Shown: positions 7,978 to 17,352 of the stretch, piece by piece
How positions within the stretch are numbered: the first letter of the stretch is position 1
Layout of the letters: the number at the start of each line of letters is the position of its first letter
Assembly (NCBI RefSeq): GCF_020687805.1
Contig: NZ_JAJEWQ010000006.1
Coordinates: 304,622-368,621 of the forward strand
Direction: 5' to 3'
Length of the DNA: 64,000 nucleotides
Source of the DNA: Planctobacterium marinum
GTDB taxonomy: Bacteria; Pseudomonadota; Gammaproteobacteria; Enterobacterales; Alteromonadaceae
Notes under the pieces: model-generated
Databases searched by the model: none
Told to the model about the DNA's origin: nothing
What the model saw: the letters and a program-made list of their open reading frames with translations, nothing else
Made by a program: the position numbers and the translations under genes

Positions 7978-9315
7978 ATGACAGATCCGCTACCTAATTT
8001 AATCCAGGAAGTGGTGGCTGCACCCCTGACCGGTGAAACTGACTCTGTAGCCCATATCATGCTTGAGGAAGATGCATCGGATATCGCATTACTACTGGAA
8101 TCAATACCGGTAGAACAGCGTCTGGCTGTCTGGAATGAAGTTCCGAGACACAAAAAAATAGATGTGCTGGTTGCCATGCGTGGCGATCCGCGGGAAGTAC
8201 TGATCGATGCCACTGAGAATGACGAGTGGCAGCAGTTGTTTACCGATATGGATGCTGAAATCCTGTTGGAACTGGCCGATTCCCTGCCTGACAGGTTAGT
8301 AGAAAGTGCGCTGGCGGTGATGAATAAACAGCAGCGCAAGTATTTTCAGGACGCCAGCTTATTCGCCGACAACCAGATAGGCCATTGGTTAAGCCACGAA
8401 GTTTTAGTGTTGCCTATCAGTGCCAAAGTGCGTGACGCATTGCGCCTGATTCGACGCAATGTTCCCGATCTTACCGATTGCATATTTTTAGTGAATCGCG
8501 CCGGTCATTTTACCGAGGCCGTAAGGTTGACCAGTGTTTTTGGTGCGCCTGAACACCTGCCATTGGTGGAAATTTCCGAAGAATATATTGATGTCGTAAA
8601 AGTGGATGATGACAGTGTAAACGCCTCCCGGCTAGTGCAGCGGGCTGGCTATATGGCACTGCCGGCGGTTGACAGTAACAATGTGCTGCAGGGCCGGGTA
8701 GACATGATCACCGCCAGTGAACTGGTTAATGAAAACTATGAGCGGCAGGTGATGTCATCGGCGGGTATGGACGAGGACGAAGATTTGTTTGCGCCGGTGC
8801 GAAAAAGCGCAAAAAGCCGTGCTGTATGGTTGGGTATTAATCTGATAACGGCGTTTTTGGCCTCCTGGTTTATCGGTCTGTTTGAGGCGACTTTACAACA
8901 GGTTGTCGCGCTGGCGGTGCTGATGCCGGTCGTGGCCAGCATGGGCGGCATTGCCGGTAGTCAAACACTAACTCTGATTGTACGAGGACTGGCACTTGGA
9001 CAGGTAACCCGTGGCAACCGAAACGCTTTGCTACAAAAAGAATTGCGGGTCGGTGGCTTAAATGGCGTAATCTGGGCCGTTGTTATTGGAATTGTGGCCT
9101 TTTTCTGGTTTTCTGATCCCTTGTTGGGTTTGGTTATTGCGTTGGCTATTTTGTTCAATATCATCGCTGCCGCGCTGGCGGGTGTGTCGTTACCCATTAT
9201 TCTTGATAAACTTAAAATTGATCCGGCGCTTTCCGGCTCCGTAATATTGACCACGGTAACTGACATTGTCGGTTTTGTGGCCTTCCTGGGATTGGGCACA
9301 TTATTTTTATTGTAG
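7978..9315 (+). CDS. mgtE: magnesium transporter MgtE
   Basis: The 445-residue protein has the family order: an N-terminal helical domain (about 20-125, 'LLESIPVEQRLAVWNEVP'), two CBS domains (about 130-255) that sense Mg2+ and gate the channel, and a C-terminal five-helix pore with 'PVVASMGGIAGSQTLTLIVR' and 'SGSVILTTVTDIVGF'. It is a homodimeric inner-membrane Mg2+ channel. Length and motifs are normal. It is followed 29 bases later by tamA. The upstream leader at 7829-7932 may regulate it. Confidence 0.95.
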   Translation: MTDPLPNLIQEVVAAPLTGETDSVAHIMLEEDASDIALLLESIPVEQRLAVWNEVPRHKKIDVLVAMRGDPREVLIDATENDEWQQLFTDMDAEILLELADSLPDRLVESALAVMNKQQRKYFQDASLFADNQIGHWLSHEVLVLPISAKVRDALRLIRRNVPDLTDCIFLVNRAGHFTEAVRLTSVFGAPEHLPLVEISEEYIDVVKVDDDSVNASRLVQRAGYMALPAVDSNNVLQGRVDMITASELVNENYERQVMSSAGMDEDEDLFAPVRKSAKSRAVWLGINLITAFLASWFIGLFEATLQQVVALAVLMPVVASMGGIAGSQTLTLIVRGLALGQVTRGNRNALLQKELRVGGLNGVIWAVVIGIVAFFWFSDPLLGLVIALAILFNIIAAALAGVSLPIILDKLKIDPALSGSVILTTVTDIVGFVAFLGLGTLFLL

Positions 9316-9344
9316 CGACTGAGTATTAGGACGTTTTCAGCGAT

Positions 9345-11087
9345 ATGTCATTGAATTTTTCGGGCAAGCCGGTGTTGTTTGCCTTTTTGGTTTTGGTTTG
9401 TTGTCAGATCCGTTATAGCAACGCGATTGAAGTAACGTCTGAGCAAAAGCTACCTGATAATGTACTCAGCAACATTAATGCTCACCTGAGTGTCTTTCCG
9501 GCACCGGAAAAATGCGTGCTGAGTAATCGCTATCGAAAAAAGGTCTATGCAGCCATCACCAGCGCATTGCAAAGCAAGAGTTATTACCTGGCGCAAATTC
9601 AGGATTTACAGCCTGCCAGTGAACAGGATTGTGGGCGCTGGCGACTGACCCTGGAGTTAGGCCCGGCGTTAAAAGTGCGGCACATTGAGCTCAATTCACA
9701 ACAAGTGCAACAGCAAACAGCCATTTTGACGGACATTTTAGCCCGCTTCCCGTTTAAATCCGGTGACAGATTCGATCATAAACGCTATGAGCAATGGAAG
9801 TCAGAAGTAACCAGTACGGCGTTACTGAAAGGCTTTTTTGATTTTGCTTTTGAAAAGCATGAGGTCATTGTTGACAGTAATTTTATCGAGGCTGATATCC
9901 GTTTGCAGCTGCACATGGGAACCCGATACCGGTTTGGCGACTTAGTGACAATCGCTAATCAGAACGACGCGGCACTCATCGCCGGGTTAAATCCCATTAT
10001 CAAAGGTGAAGAATATGATGCGCTGAAGCTGAACCTGTTCAGTCAGCAACTGAAACGATCCGGGTATTTTGAAAGTGTATTCGTGCGGCCATTGGTGCCT
10101 CAGTCGGAGGATTTCCAGGTGCCATTGGAAGTGGTTTATGAGTTCAAACCGCTGCACGAGTTTAATGTCGGTGGAGGTATATCCTCTGATACCGGACCAC
10201 GGGTGAGGTTTGGCTGGCAACGTTCAAGGTTGAACTCAGCCGGGCATAGCATCGAAACAGAACTCTTTGCCTCAATGGTGGAGCAATCCTTAGAAGCGAA
10301 CTATCGCATTCCTCTGCAGGATCCGGCGAAAAACTTTGTCAGTTTGCAGCTTGGACTCAAACATACCGATGACAACGATACGCAGAGTAACACCTTATCG
10401 GTGGCTGCAAAGCGCCATTGGCTGGAGCCGGATTCAGGCTGGCAACGCGTGGCGCAACTGCGCTACGACAGGGAAACCTTCCGTCAGGCAGACGCGGATG
10501 AAATTACCACGGCCTTGTTGTTGCCGGGCTATACCTGGAGTCGTTTTCGCAATAAAGGGGAGTTGGACCCCTATTGGGGCGACAGACAGATCCTGTCTGT
10601 AGAAGGGGCCAGCAAGGCACTTGCCAGTGACCTTGACCTGGTGCGGGTTGTAGCGCAAACCCGTTGGCTCAGAACTTATCAGCAACATCGTTTTTTTTGG
10701 CGAATGGAATTGGGTGCCTTATCCACCAATAATTTTGACGAAGTGCCTTCGTCATTGCGTTTCTTTGCCGGTGGTGACCAAAGTGTGCGTGGTTTTGGTT
10801 ATCAGTCATTAGCACCGCTCGATGCTGAAGGGCAGTTGTTAGGGGGAAGATACCTGTACACTTCAACACTAGAGTACACGTTTGATGTGTTACCCGAATG
10901 GCGACTGGCACTGTTTGCAGACGCCGGTAATGCCGGTATGTCCTGGTTTGATAATGTCGCTACCGGGGTGGGCGCGGGCGTTCATTGGGTAACACCCGTG
11001 GGGCCGTTAAGGGTTTACATTGCTCGTGGTAACAATGAGCAAGAGTCCACCTGGCGATTGCACTTTTCTTTAGGGCCAGCACTATGA
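9345..11087 (+). CDS. tamA: autotransporter assembly factor TamA (Omp85 family)
   Basis: The 580-residue product has a signal peptide, about three POTRA domains (about 25-260) and a C-terminal 16-strand Omp85 barrel containing the lid-lock region 'FFAGGDQSVRGFGYQSLAP', the family's RGF/Y motif. It sits in the outer membrane and works with the inner-membrane protein TamB in moving proteins or phospholipids across the periplasm. Its end overlaps the tamB start by four bases (ATGA), the usual coupled arrangement. Confidence 0.95.
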   Translation: MSLNFSGKPVLFAFLVLVCCQIRYSNAIEVTSEQKLPDNVLSNINAHLSVFPAPEKCVLSNRYRKKVYAAITSALQSKSYYLAQIQDLQPASEQDCGRWRLTLELGPALKVRHIELNSQQVQQQTAILTDILARFPFKSGDRFDHKRYEQWKSEVTSTALLKGFFDFAFEKHEVIVDSNFIEADIRLQLHMGTRYRFGDLVTIANQNDAALIAGLNPIIKGEEYDALKLNLFSQQLKRSGYFESVFVRPLVPQSEDFQVPLEVVYEFKPLHEFNVGGGISSDTGPRVRFGWQRSRLNSAGHSIETELFASMVEQSLEANYRIPLQDPAKNFVSLQLGLKHTDDNDTQSNTLSVAAKRHWLEPDSGWQRVAQLRYDRETFRQADADEITTALLLPGYTWSRFRNKGELDPYWGDRQILSVEGASKALASDLDLVRVVAQTRWLRTYQQHRFFWRMELGALSTNNFDEVPSSLRFFAGGDQSVRGFGYQSLAPLDAEGQLLGGRYLYTSTLEYTFDVLPEWRLALFADAGNAGMSWFDNVATGVGAGVHWVTPVGPLRVYIARGNNEQESTWRLHFSLGPAL

Positions 11088-14000
11088 TTAACTGGCAATC
11101 TATCCTCAGACACAGCTACCTAAGTGTGCGAATTGTACTGCTGCTCAGTTTGATGCTCGTGGCATTAACTGGCTTTTTAACTTACACCACAGCCGGGGCT
11201 AATTTCCTCATCCGGACAGTGCTGCAACAGGTACCGCAGGTGACGGTGTCGGAAATTAATGGCAGTATTTTTGGCGAGCTGACACTTAATGGTGTTGAGT
11301 TCGAACAATCCGGCAACAGGCTGGCGCTGGCGCAACTGAGGTTAGATTTGCAACCCGCCTGTCTGTTGCGGTTCGAGGTGTGTATCGACAAGTTAGCGCT
11401 GCAACAGCTTGAGGTGGCGATTGCGACCGGGTCCGCCAGTGCACAACCCCCGATTCAGGAAGACCCATCATCTTCACAAGCACTACTGCAGTTACCACTG
11501 CCCGTTTCAGTAAAGCAATTCAGCTTAAAAGAGCTGTCGCTTAGTTTAGATGGTCAGCCCAGAGTACAGGTACACTCTGTTGCAGCCGGATTTCGCTTTT
11601 ACCGGGAATTAGTGGTTCGCCAAATGACCTCAGAGGATCTGAAGTTGTATTTGCCGGAATCTGAACCTGAAACCGTGTTGACACTACAGGCGCAATTGGA
11701 GCAATTGGCTGAGCTGCAATATACCCCGCTGACATTGCCTGGGTTATCTGTTCCTGTAAGGGCGACAGTGAACGACTTATCCTTCAAGGATGTACAGCTG
11801 TTTCGTGGTGATGTCAGTCAATATCAGCTGACTTCTGTTGCGGCACAACTGAGCATCACACCGCAACAACTGTTGCTAAAGGCGCTGCGCCTGAACACGG
11901 CCGGTTATTCCCTGACCGGTACAGTGCAAACCAGTAATAACTGGCAGGTGGATGGCGATTTAAAGTTAACCGGCGCAGCCGGAAAGCTGGCATTAACGAT
12001 AAGCGGCGCACCGCAGCAATTAAACCTGAAGCTCAATGGCCAGGGAGAGCTGTCAGACATCGCAATCAATGGTGAAGTAGAGCTGCAAACCTCATTAACA
12101 TCGGCGCAATTGCCGCTGCAATTACAGGCCCACTTCGCCAACCTGAAATTACCGGAAAATACACTGCTTCACGATACCAGTCTGGTGCTGCAAGGTGATT
12201 TGCAGCAGTTTTATGTGCGGGCTAACAGTACTCTGGAGCAGGCTTTACTGGAACCTGTGTCCCTGGACTTAGATTTGTCAGGCAACCTCAGTGACATCGC
12301 GATCAATCAAATTGCATTGCTGGCCTCAGAAGGACGTGTGCAGGCCACCGGACACGTTCACCTGGCGAATAATCCAAAAATCAATTTGGCCATGGAGGCT
12401 AACGACATAGCGTTGAGTGCTTTTTTCCCGATACCGGATACAGCGTTATCTGCACAGAGTCAGCTACAGATAAACGTAACCGGAAACCAATTTGATGTAG
12501 ATGGCCAGCAATTACAATTAGCTGTGCCATGGCAAGGAGATATAGCAAGGCTGACGGGTGAATATCGCTATGCTTCCGACGGCCACACGGAACTCAACAA
12601 TCTGGCGTTTCAGTTGGGCGAAAACCACATTGACGGGCAGGCGATATTGAGTGCCGATAAACAACTTCAGCTCAGCGGAAAGCTTAATCTAATCCATCTG
12701 CAAAGTTTTCATTCCGATATAGCGGGAAGTGTCGTTGCTGAGGTTCAGATGCAAGGACCATTACAACGACCACAATTGTCGCTTTCAGGAAAGGGAGAAC
12801 AGCTTCGCTACCTGCAGTATCGCCTGCAAAGTTTTACATCAGAAATGGCGCTTGCCTGGGCTCCGACAAGCCCTTTCCAGTTAACACTTGATGCAAAACA
12901 ACTGAAACTCAGTGACGAACTGGTACTGGATTTACAGCTGAATTCCACCGGTGATGCTGCCCGGCACGAGATTGAGTTTGCGCTGGACTCTGACTGGCTG
13001 CAGGTGGCAGCGAACCTGGAGGGAAGGCTATCTGAAACTCAATGGCAGGGGGCGTTTCTCAACAGTCGGGTATCGCGCAATACCATCACTTTTGCTCTGG
13101 AAAACAAGACGGAGTTATTACTTGACTGGCAAAATCAGCAATATCGTCTGGGTGCCGGTTGCTGGCTACACAAACAGGATGCCGCTGTTTGTATCAGGCA
13201 ATTAAACTGGTTTGAGAATACGGCAAAGCTTGATATTGACGGAAAGGCATTGCCACTTATTCACTGGTTGCAAGGCAATCACCGATTGTTGCGCAAGCTA
13301 AAAAGTGACAGTTTGCTGAATTTTAATTTTCAGGCGCAGTTGTCAAATAATCAGTTAACGGCACTGGATTATGAAGCACATTTTACTCCTGAACAGTGGC
13401 AATTGTTCGATGAGGAACAGCTGTTTTTCATTCAGACCCTGAATCTCAAGGCGGCATTAAAAGACCAACGTATCATTGCTGAATCTACATTACTCAGTGA
13501 TGGCTTAGGCACTTTTAGATTTAACGGGCAAATGCCGTTTGCTGCTGACTTTTCTCAAATCGGTGTAGATGAAGCCAGTCTGACAACCCGCATTGAGCAA
13601 TTTAAATTAGCCCCGTTTGGATACCTGGTACCTCAGGTGGAACAACTGGAAGGTATCATCAATGCAGATATTTCCGCCAAACTGAATAACCAATATCTCG
13701 CCTTTACCGGAGACGCCAGATTACTGGAAGGACGGGTACTGAGCCGGGAGTTAGGTATCAATGTTCACGATCTGTCACAAACCCTGATATTTGACGGTCA
13801 GACGGTAACCTCATCCGGCGACTTTAAAATGGGCAGCGGCGCTGGTTCACTTCAGGCCGATGTCACCTGGCAGGAGGACTGGAATGTTCACATGCAACTC
13901 AAAGGTGAGGCGCTGGAGTACGATGATAATTTAATGGTTAATCTGAAGGTATCTCCTGATATCGAGTTATCGCTGTCTGAATCGATGCTAAAACTGTCTG

Positions 14001-14881
14001 GCAAAATTAATGTACCGCAAGCAAGTGTAAAAATTAAAACCTTACCAGAGGGCGCGCAACGGCCATCTGCCGATATTGTGTTCGCAGATAGTCCAGACAA
14101 AAACGCCACCACAGGGCCAAAGCTGGTGCTGGATTTGGCATTGTTTGTTGATCCTAAAAAGCAAAAAAGTGTCAATCTGGAAGCGTTTGGACTGACTACG
14201 TCCCTGACCGGCAACCTGCAACTCAATGGCGGGGAAACGTTAACCGCCAACGGCGAAGTGTCGCTGTTAAATGGCACGTACAAAGCGTATGGCCAAAACC
14301 TCATCATTCGACAGGGAGATTTGTTGTTTAATGGTCCGTTGGAATACCCCAGTTTATCGCTGGAAGCGATCCGTGATCCACAAGTTACCTCAGACAATGT
14401 CATTGCCGGGTTAAGAGTGGAAGGTGCCGCCAGACAGCCCACAGTGACCGTATTTTCCAATCCTGATATGTCTCAGGCGCAAGCGCTATCCTACTTGTTA
14501 TCAGGTAAAGCGCTAGGGGCTAAAAGCAATGCGTCGCAGGAATCGGTGTTTGCCAATGTATTGCTTAGTTACGGATTAAACAAATCTGAGGGCGCCGTTT
14601 CTAAAATCGGTAAAAGCTTTGGTGTCGAGGATCTCAGCCTGGCGATGGAAGGGCAAGGTGATAGCTCAAAAGTTGCAGTGAGTGGCACGATTGCGCCCAA
14701 TGTTAAAATTGCCTACGGCGTTGGCGTGTTTGATGCGATTTCCGAGGTTTCCTTGCGTTATCAGTTGTTACCACAATTGTATCTGGAAGCGGTAAGTGGC
14801 TTGTCTAATGCTTTCGATATTTTTTACGAGTTTAATTATGATCCTAAACCTGAGGGTGAGGTAAAACAAAATGATGATTGA
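11084..14881 (+). CDS. tamB: translocation and assembly module protein TamB
   Basis: The 1265-residue protein has one N-terminal membrane anchor ('IVLLLSLMLVALTGFLTYTT'), then a very long beta-helical AsmA-like body with repetitive L/Q/N strands. It ends in the conserved TamB (DUF490) C-terminal domain, with 'GPLEYPSLSLEAIRDP', 'SYLLSGKALG' and 'LYLEAVSGLSNAFDIFYEF'. It spans the periplasm as a hydrophobic groove for lipid transport and partners TamA. The length is in the family range. Confidence 0.95.
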   Translation: MINWQSILRHSYLSVRIVLLLSLMLVALTGFLTYTTAGANFLIRTVLQQVPQVTVSEINGSIFGELTLNGVEFEQSGNRLALAQLRLDLQPACLLRFEVCIDKLALQQLEVAIATGSASAQPPIQEDPSSSQALLQLPLPVSVKQFSLKELSLSLDGQPRVQVHSVAAGFRFYRELVVRQMTSEDLKLYLPESEPETVLTLQAQLEQLAELQYTPLTLPGLSVPVRATVNDLSFKDVQLFRGDVSQYQLTSVAAQLSITPQQLLLKALRLNTAGYSLTGTVQTSNNWQVDGDLKLTGAAGKLALTISGAPQQLNLKLNGQGELSDIAINGEVELQTSLTSAQLPLQLQAHFANLKLPENTLLHDTSLVLQGDLQQFYVRANSTLEQALLEPVSLDLDLSGNLSDIAINQIALLASEGRVQATGHVHLANNPKINLAMEANDIALSAFFPIPDTALSAQSQLQINVTGNQFDVDGQQLQLAVPWQGDIARLTGEYRYASDGHTELNNLAFQLGENHIDGQAILSADKQLQLSGKLNLIHLQSFHSDIAGSVVAEVQMQGPLQRPQLSLSGKGEQLRYLQYRLQSFTSEMALAWAPTSPFQLTLDAKQLKLSDELVLDLQLNSTGDAARHEIEFALDSDWLQVAANLEGRLSETQWQGAFLNSRVSRNTITFALENKTELLLDWQNQQYRLGAGCWLHKQDAAVCIRQLNWFENTAKLDIDGKALPLIHWLQGNHRLLRKLKSDSLLNFNFQAQLSNNQLTALDYEAHFTPEQWQLFDEEQLFFIQTLNLKAALKDQRIIAESTLLSDGLGTFRFNGQMPFAADFSQIGVDEASLTTRIEQFKLAPFGYLVPQVEQLEGIINADISAKLNNQYLAFTGDARLLEGRVLSRELGINVHDLSQTLIFDGQTVTSSGDFKMGSGAGSLQADVTWQEDWNVHMQLKGEALEYDDNLMVNLKVSPDIELSLSESMLKLSGKINVPQASVKIKTLPEGAQRPSADIVFADSPDKNATTGPKLVLDLALFVDPKKQKSVNLEAFGLTTSLTGNLQLNGGETLTANGEVSLLNGTYKAYGQNLIIRQGDLLFNGPLEYPSLSLEAIRDPQVTSDNVIAGLRVEGAARQPTVTVFSNPDMSQAQALSYLLSGKALGAKSNASQESVFANVLLSYGLNKSEGAVSKIGKSFGVEDLSLAMEGQGDSSKVAVSGTIAPNVKIAYGVGVFDAISEVSLRYQLLPQLYLEAVSGLSNAFDIFYEFNYDPKPEGEVKQNDD

Positions 14882-14925
14882 ATGTCTGTGTACAACATCA
14901 ATGCCTTGTCGAGGGGAGCATAGCC

Positions 14926-15396
14926 TTGGCTGATCTGTCCGGAGATAAATCATTAATTCACATGAAAGGGCAAATTCATGGTGCTGTTTATCAGGTCGTG
15001 GTGTTGTTGATTGCCTTAATACTGGCTCTCACTGGTATCTGGCTGAGTCACCTTCAGTGGCTTGGATATGAGTGGTTCTCCCGCGCCGGCAGCCTGATAG
15101 TGGTGTTGGGGGTTGCCTCCGGATTTGGCGGTATTTTTCAGGAGCAACTGTTGCGCAGCCGTCTGCTGGTGCAGGAGCGCATTGCCCTGGCGAAAACCCG
15201 GCGCAAGTTAAGATTGATGCAGGCACCCCCCGAATTCGCTGACGAAGAAATTAATCGCGTTATTAAACAGTACGATGACCTTGAAGAAAGTTTGCAAACC
15301 TCCATTAAGGTTCAGGCGGGCACCCTGGAGTTTTTTCTGCTGGTGGTGGGTACGCTGATCTGGGGTTTTGGTGATATCGCTATTGCGTTGCTATAA
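14926..15396 (+). CDS. small inner-membrane protein of unknown function
   Basis: The protein of about 156 residues has two N-terminal membrane helices ('VVVLLIALILALTGIWL', 'AGSLIVVLGVASGFGG'), a charged cytoplasmic coiled stretch ('RIALAKTRRKLRLMQAP' to 'QYDDLEESLQTS') and a C-terminal helix ('FFLLVVGTLIWGFGDIA'). The start is taken as TTG 14926 because GAGGGGAG lies eight bases upstream; a TTG at 14878 overlapping tamB is the alternative. No family was recognised. It follows tamB closely and may share its transcript. Confidence 0.7.
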   Translation: MADLSGDKSLIHMKGQIHGAVYQVVVLLIALILALTGIWLSHLQWLGYEWFSRAGSLIVVLGVASGFGGIFQEQLLRSRLLVQERIALAKTRRKLRLMQAPPEFADEEINRVIKQYDDLEESLQTSIKVQAGTLEFFLLVVGTLIWGFGDIAIALL

Positions 15397-15426
15397 CTGA
15401 CAACGCGTTGTTTTTTGGAGTTAAAT

Positions 15427-16062
15427 ATGAAATTAAATTTAAAATGGACATTTTTCCTGACCCTGATGGTGACCGGATTGTTCAGTCACGGTCACGCCGC
15501 AGCACAACAATCATCACAACAATCTCCGCCAAATCCAACGGCGTTTATTGAAAAGGTAGCGAATGATACCTTTGAGCAAATTAAACAGCTTAGGAAAAAA
15601 GGCGAGATTGCTCCAAAAGACCTGGAAAACATTATCGAGCAGTATCTGTTGCCTCATGTTGATCATATTTACACCGGGTTACTGGTGCTGGGTAGTAGTG
15701 CGAATTCTTCTGAGAAAAGTGATATTCAGGCCTATCTGGATATATTTAAATTGTACCTGAGTAGCACCTATGCCGCTTCCCTGAATTATTATAATGATCA
15801 ACAGGTGTTATTCGAGCCGCTCAGAGATTTCCAAAATAAGGACAAAGTCAGCATTAATGCTCATGTTAAGGAAAAGGGAAAGCCAGACGTACAGATGCAA
15901 TTTAAGTTGCGACTGGACAAATCAGGTCAGTGGAAAGCGTATGATCTGGTGGTTGAGGGAATTAGCCTGGTGCAAAGCAAACGCTCTGAATTTGCTCCTC
16001 TTTTAAGACAAAAAGGCTTGCCGGGATTAACCCAAACTCTGAAACAAAAGGTAGAGAGCTAA
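15427..16062 (+). CDS. MlaC/Ttg2D-family periplasmic phospholipid-binding protein
   Basis: The 211-residue protein starts at ATG 15427 (GGAG upstream) with a signal peptide ending near 'SHGHAAA'. The mature part matches the Tol_Tol_Ttg2 family: 'AFIEKVANDTFEQI' at the start, a central helix pair, 'SINAHVKEKGKPDVQMQFKL', and 'GQWKAYDLVVEGISLVQSKR'. Relatives carry phospholipids across the periplasm for the Mla system. No mlaABDEF genes are nearby, but the position after tamAB, also linked to lipid transport, fits an envelope-lipid role. Confidence 0.8.
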   Translation: MKLNLKWTFFLTLMVTGLFSHGHAAAQQSSQQSPPNPTAFIEKVANDTFEQIKQLRKKGEIAPKDLENIIEQYLLPHVDHIYTGLLVLGSSANSSEKSDIQAYLDIFKLYLSSTYAASLNYYNDQQVLFEPLRDFQNKDKVSINAHVKEKGKPDVQMQFKLRLDKSGQWKAYDLVVEGISLVQSKRSEFAPLLRQKGLPGLTQTLKQKVES

Positions 16063-16104
16063 GGCAGCTCTGAGTTGAGCTATTCACGCTCTGGTTAACG
16101 GTTC

Positions 16105-16140
16105 GTCAGGCCGCTATTTGTAGCGGCCTGATTGGGTTTT
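16105..16140 (+). terminator. intrinsic terminator after the MlaC-like gene
   Basis: A 10-bp stem CAGGCCGCTA / TAGCGGCCTG with loop TTTG (16107-16130) is followed by ATTGGGTTTT. It lies between the convergent MlaC-like and Bax-like genes. The T-run is modest. Confidence 0.7.
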
Positions 16141-16163
16141 AAAAGCTTGATACCCCCGAACAT

Positions 16164-16943
16164 TCACTCTTTTTCGGGCTCTGCGGATTGCACGATAAAC
16201 TGAGCGTCATAGCGGCTTAGTTTGTTAAACTGGATCATATCGTTAAGTTCTTCCATGTAATGTTCACCCCTTTCAGAGTAGCGCTCCAATCCGGGAAGCA
16301 GGGCCGGACCACGCAAAGGGTCGTCGTTCTCTCTGATGGACTCGCGTATTTTTCTCAGCTTGAAATAAGCATCATGGCGATTGAGGTTTAGCAGATATCG
16401 GTTAACTGACTCTCTGGCATCGTCGAAAGCGGCTACTTCATGTTTACTGCCCGCTGTCCTGTTGTTGGGCACCAATCCACAACCTTCTGAAAAGCACCAC
16501 TGACCGAAATAATTATTGCCTTCTGTGGCAAATCGCGAGGTACCCCAGGCACTTTCATTTGCAGCCTGCGCCAGGGCCAGCGACGGGGGAACATAATCTA
16601 CCCGCCGCAGCAGTGTTTGCCAGTGGTCATCATTGTCGATGTCAAAATCTTGCACATAGTATTTTTCGGCAAGTTCCTGAATGTCACTGATATCGCTTCT
16701 GGAATAGTCCTGATTGAGTCGGACGCTGATTAAATGTTCCCGAATTGCCAGAATCTCTCTGTTTTCCTCATTGATAATGGGCAGAAAGTAATCAAAAAAG
16801 GCTTTCTTGCGTTCAGGGCCAGCAGCAAATTCTTTGAATTGGGGAGCCGGTGGTACGGCGGGTTCTTTGGATAACCACCATGCGATAACGATAGCTATTA
16901 TTACCAGTATAGTGATGAGAAAGGACTTTTTTGTTATTACCAT
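16164..16943 (-). CDS. Bax-like membrane-anchored glucosaminidase
   Basis: The 259-residue protein starts at ATG 16943 with AAAGG upstream; a longer frame to 17066 adds an implausible basic tail. One N-terminal membrane helix ('FLITILVIIAIVIAWWL') is followed by a linker and an N-acetylglucosaminidase domain, with 'VPPSLALAQAANESAWGTSR', the catalytic glutamate in NES, 'FGQWCF' and 'HEVAAFDDARESVNRYLLNL'. This matches E. coli Bax and FlgJ-type cell-wall hydrolases. It probably trims peptidoglycan glycan strands from the inner-membrane side of the periplasm. Confidence 0.85.
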   Translation of the reverse strand: MVITKKSFLITILVIIAIVIAWWLSKEPAVPPAPQFKEFAAGPERKKAFFDYFLPIINEENREILAIREHLISVRLNQDYSRSDISDIQELAEKYYVQDFDIDNDDHWQTLLRRVDYVPPSLALAQAANESAWGTSRFATEGNNYFGQWCFSEGCGLVPNNRTAGSKHEVAAFDDARESVNRYLLNLNRHDAYFKLRKIRESIRENDDPLRGPALLPGLERYSERGEHYMEELNDMIQFNKLSRYDAQFIVQSAEPEKE

Positions 16944-17352
16944 ATTGGACCTTTTTAGACTTACCCTGATTTTGTTACGCCGATTGTGCCGGTTGCGATC
17001 ACAAGTTTTTAAATGCCCGCGGTAGTTTTGTTTAAAAGTGAGCTCAACCGCGTTGTTCTGGCACAATCAACCATGCCCTAAGTATGGAATAAGAACGGGG
17101 AATTGTCAGATTTGTGTGACCAGAGTGTGTCGAATATTAACCGGGTTAATGACTTTTCTGGGGCATTGTGCGTCAACAGAAGTGGCGAGTTGGTATCCAG
17201 GAATCATCTTTTTATTTGATGTTTGTGCTATTAATAATAGCTGGGTTGCCGGGCTTTGTTGTGAAAGGCCCGTGCCAATAAGAAACCCTGACCAGCAATA
17301 CCCAAATACAGTGACAGAAAAACTGCACAGCGTAGCTAAAAATTAAAAAGAC
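16944..17352. promoter_or_regulatory. divergent promoter region, bax-like / hybrid kinase
   Basis: A gene-free stretch of 409 bases separates two divergent genes and must hold both promoters. The only clear structure is a hairpin CGGGCTTT / AAAGGCCCG at 17250-17272, about 80 bases ahead of the kinase start, possibly in its leader. No -35/-10 pair is convincing enough to mark. Confidence 0.4.

Noticed and set aside
13888..14460. 190-residue minus-strand frame inside tamB
   Set aside because: Entirely within tamB and rich in serine and proline as expected from a reverse-strand shadow.
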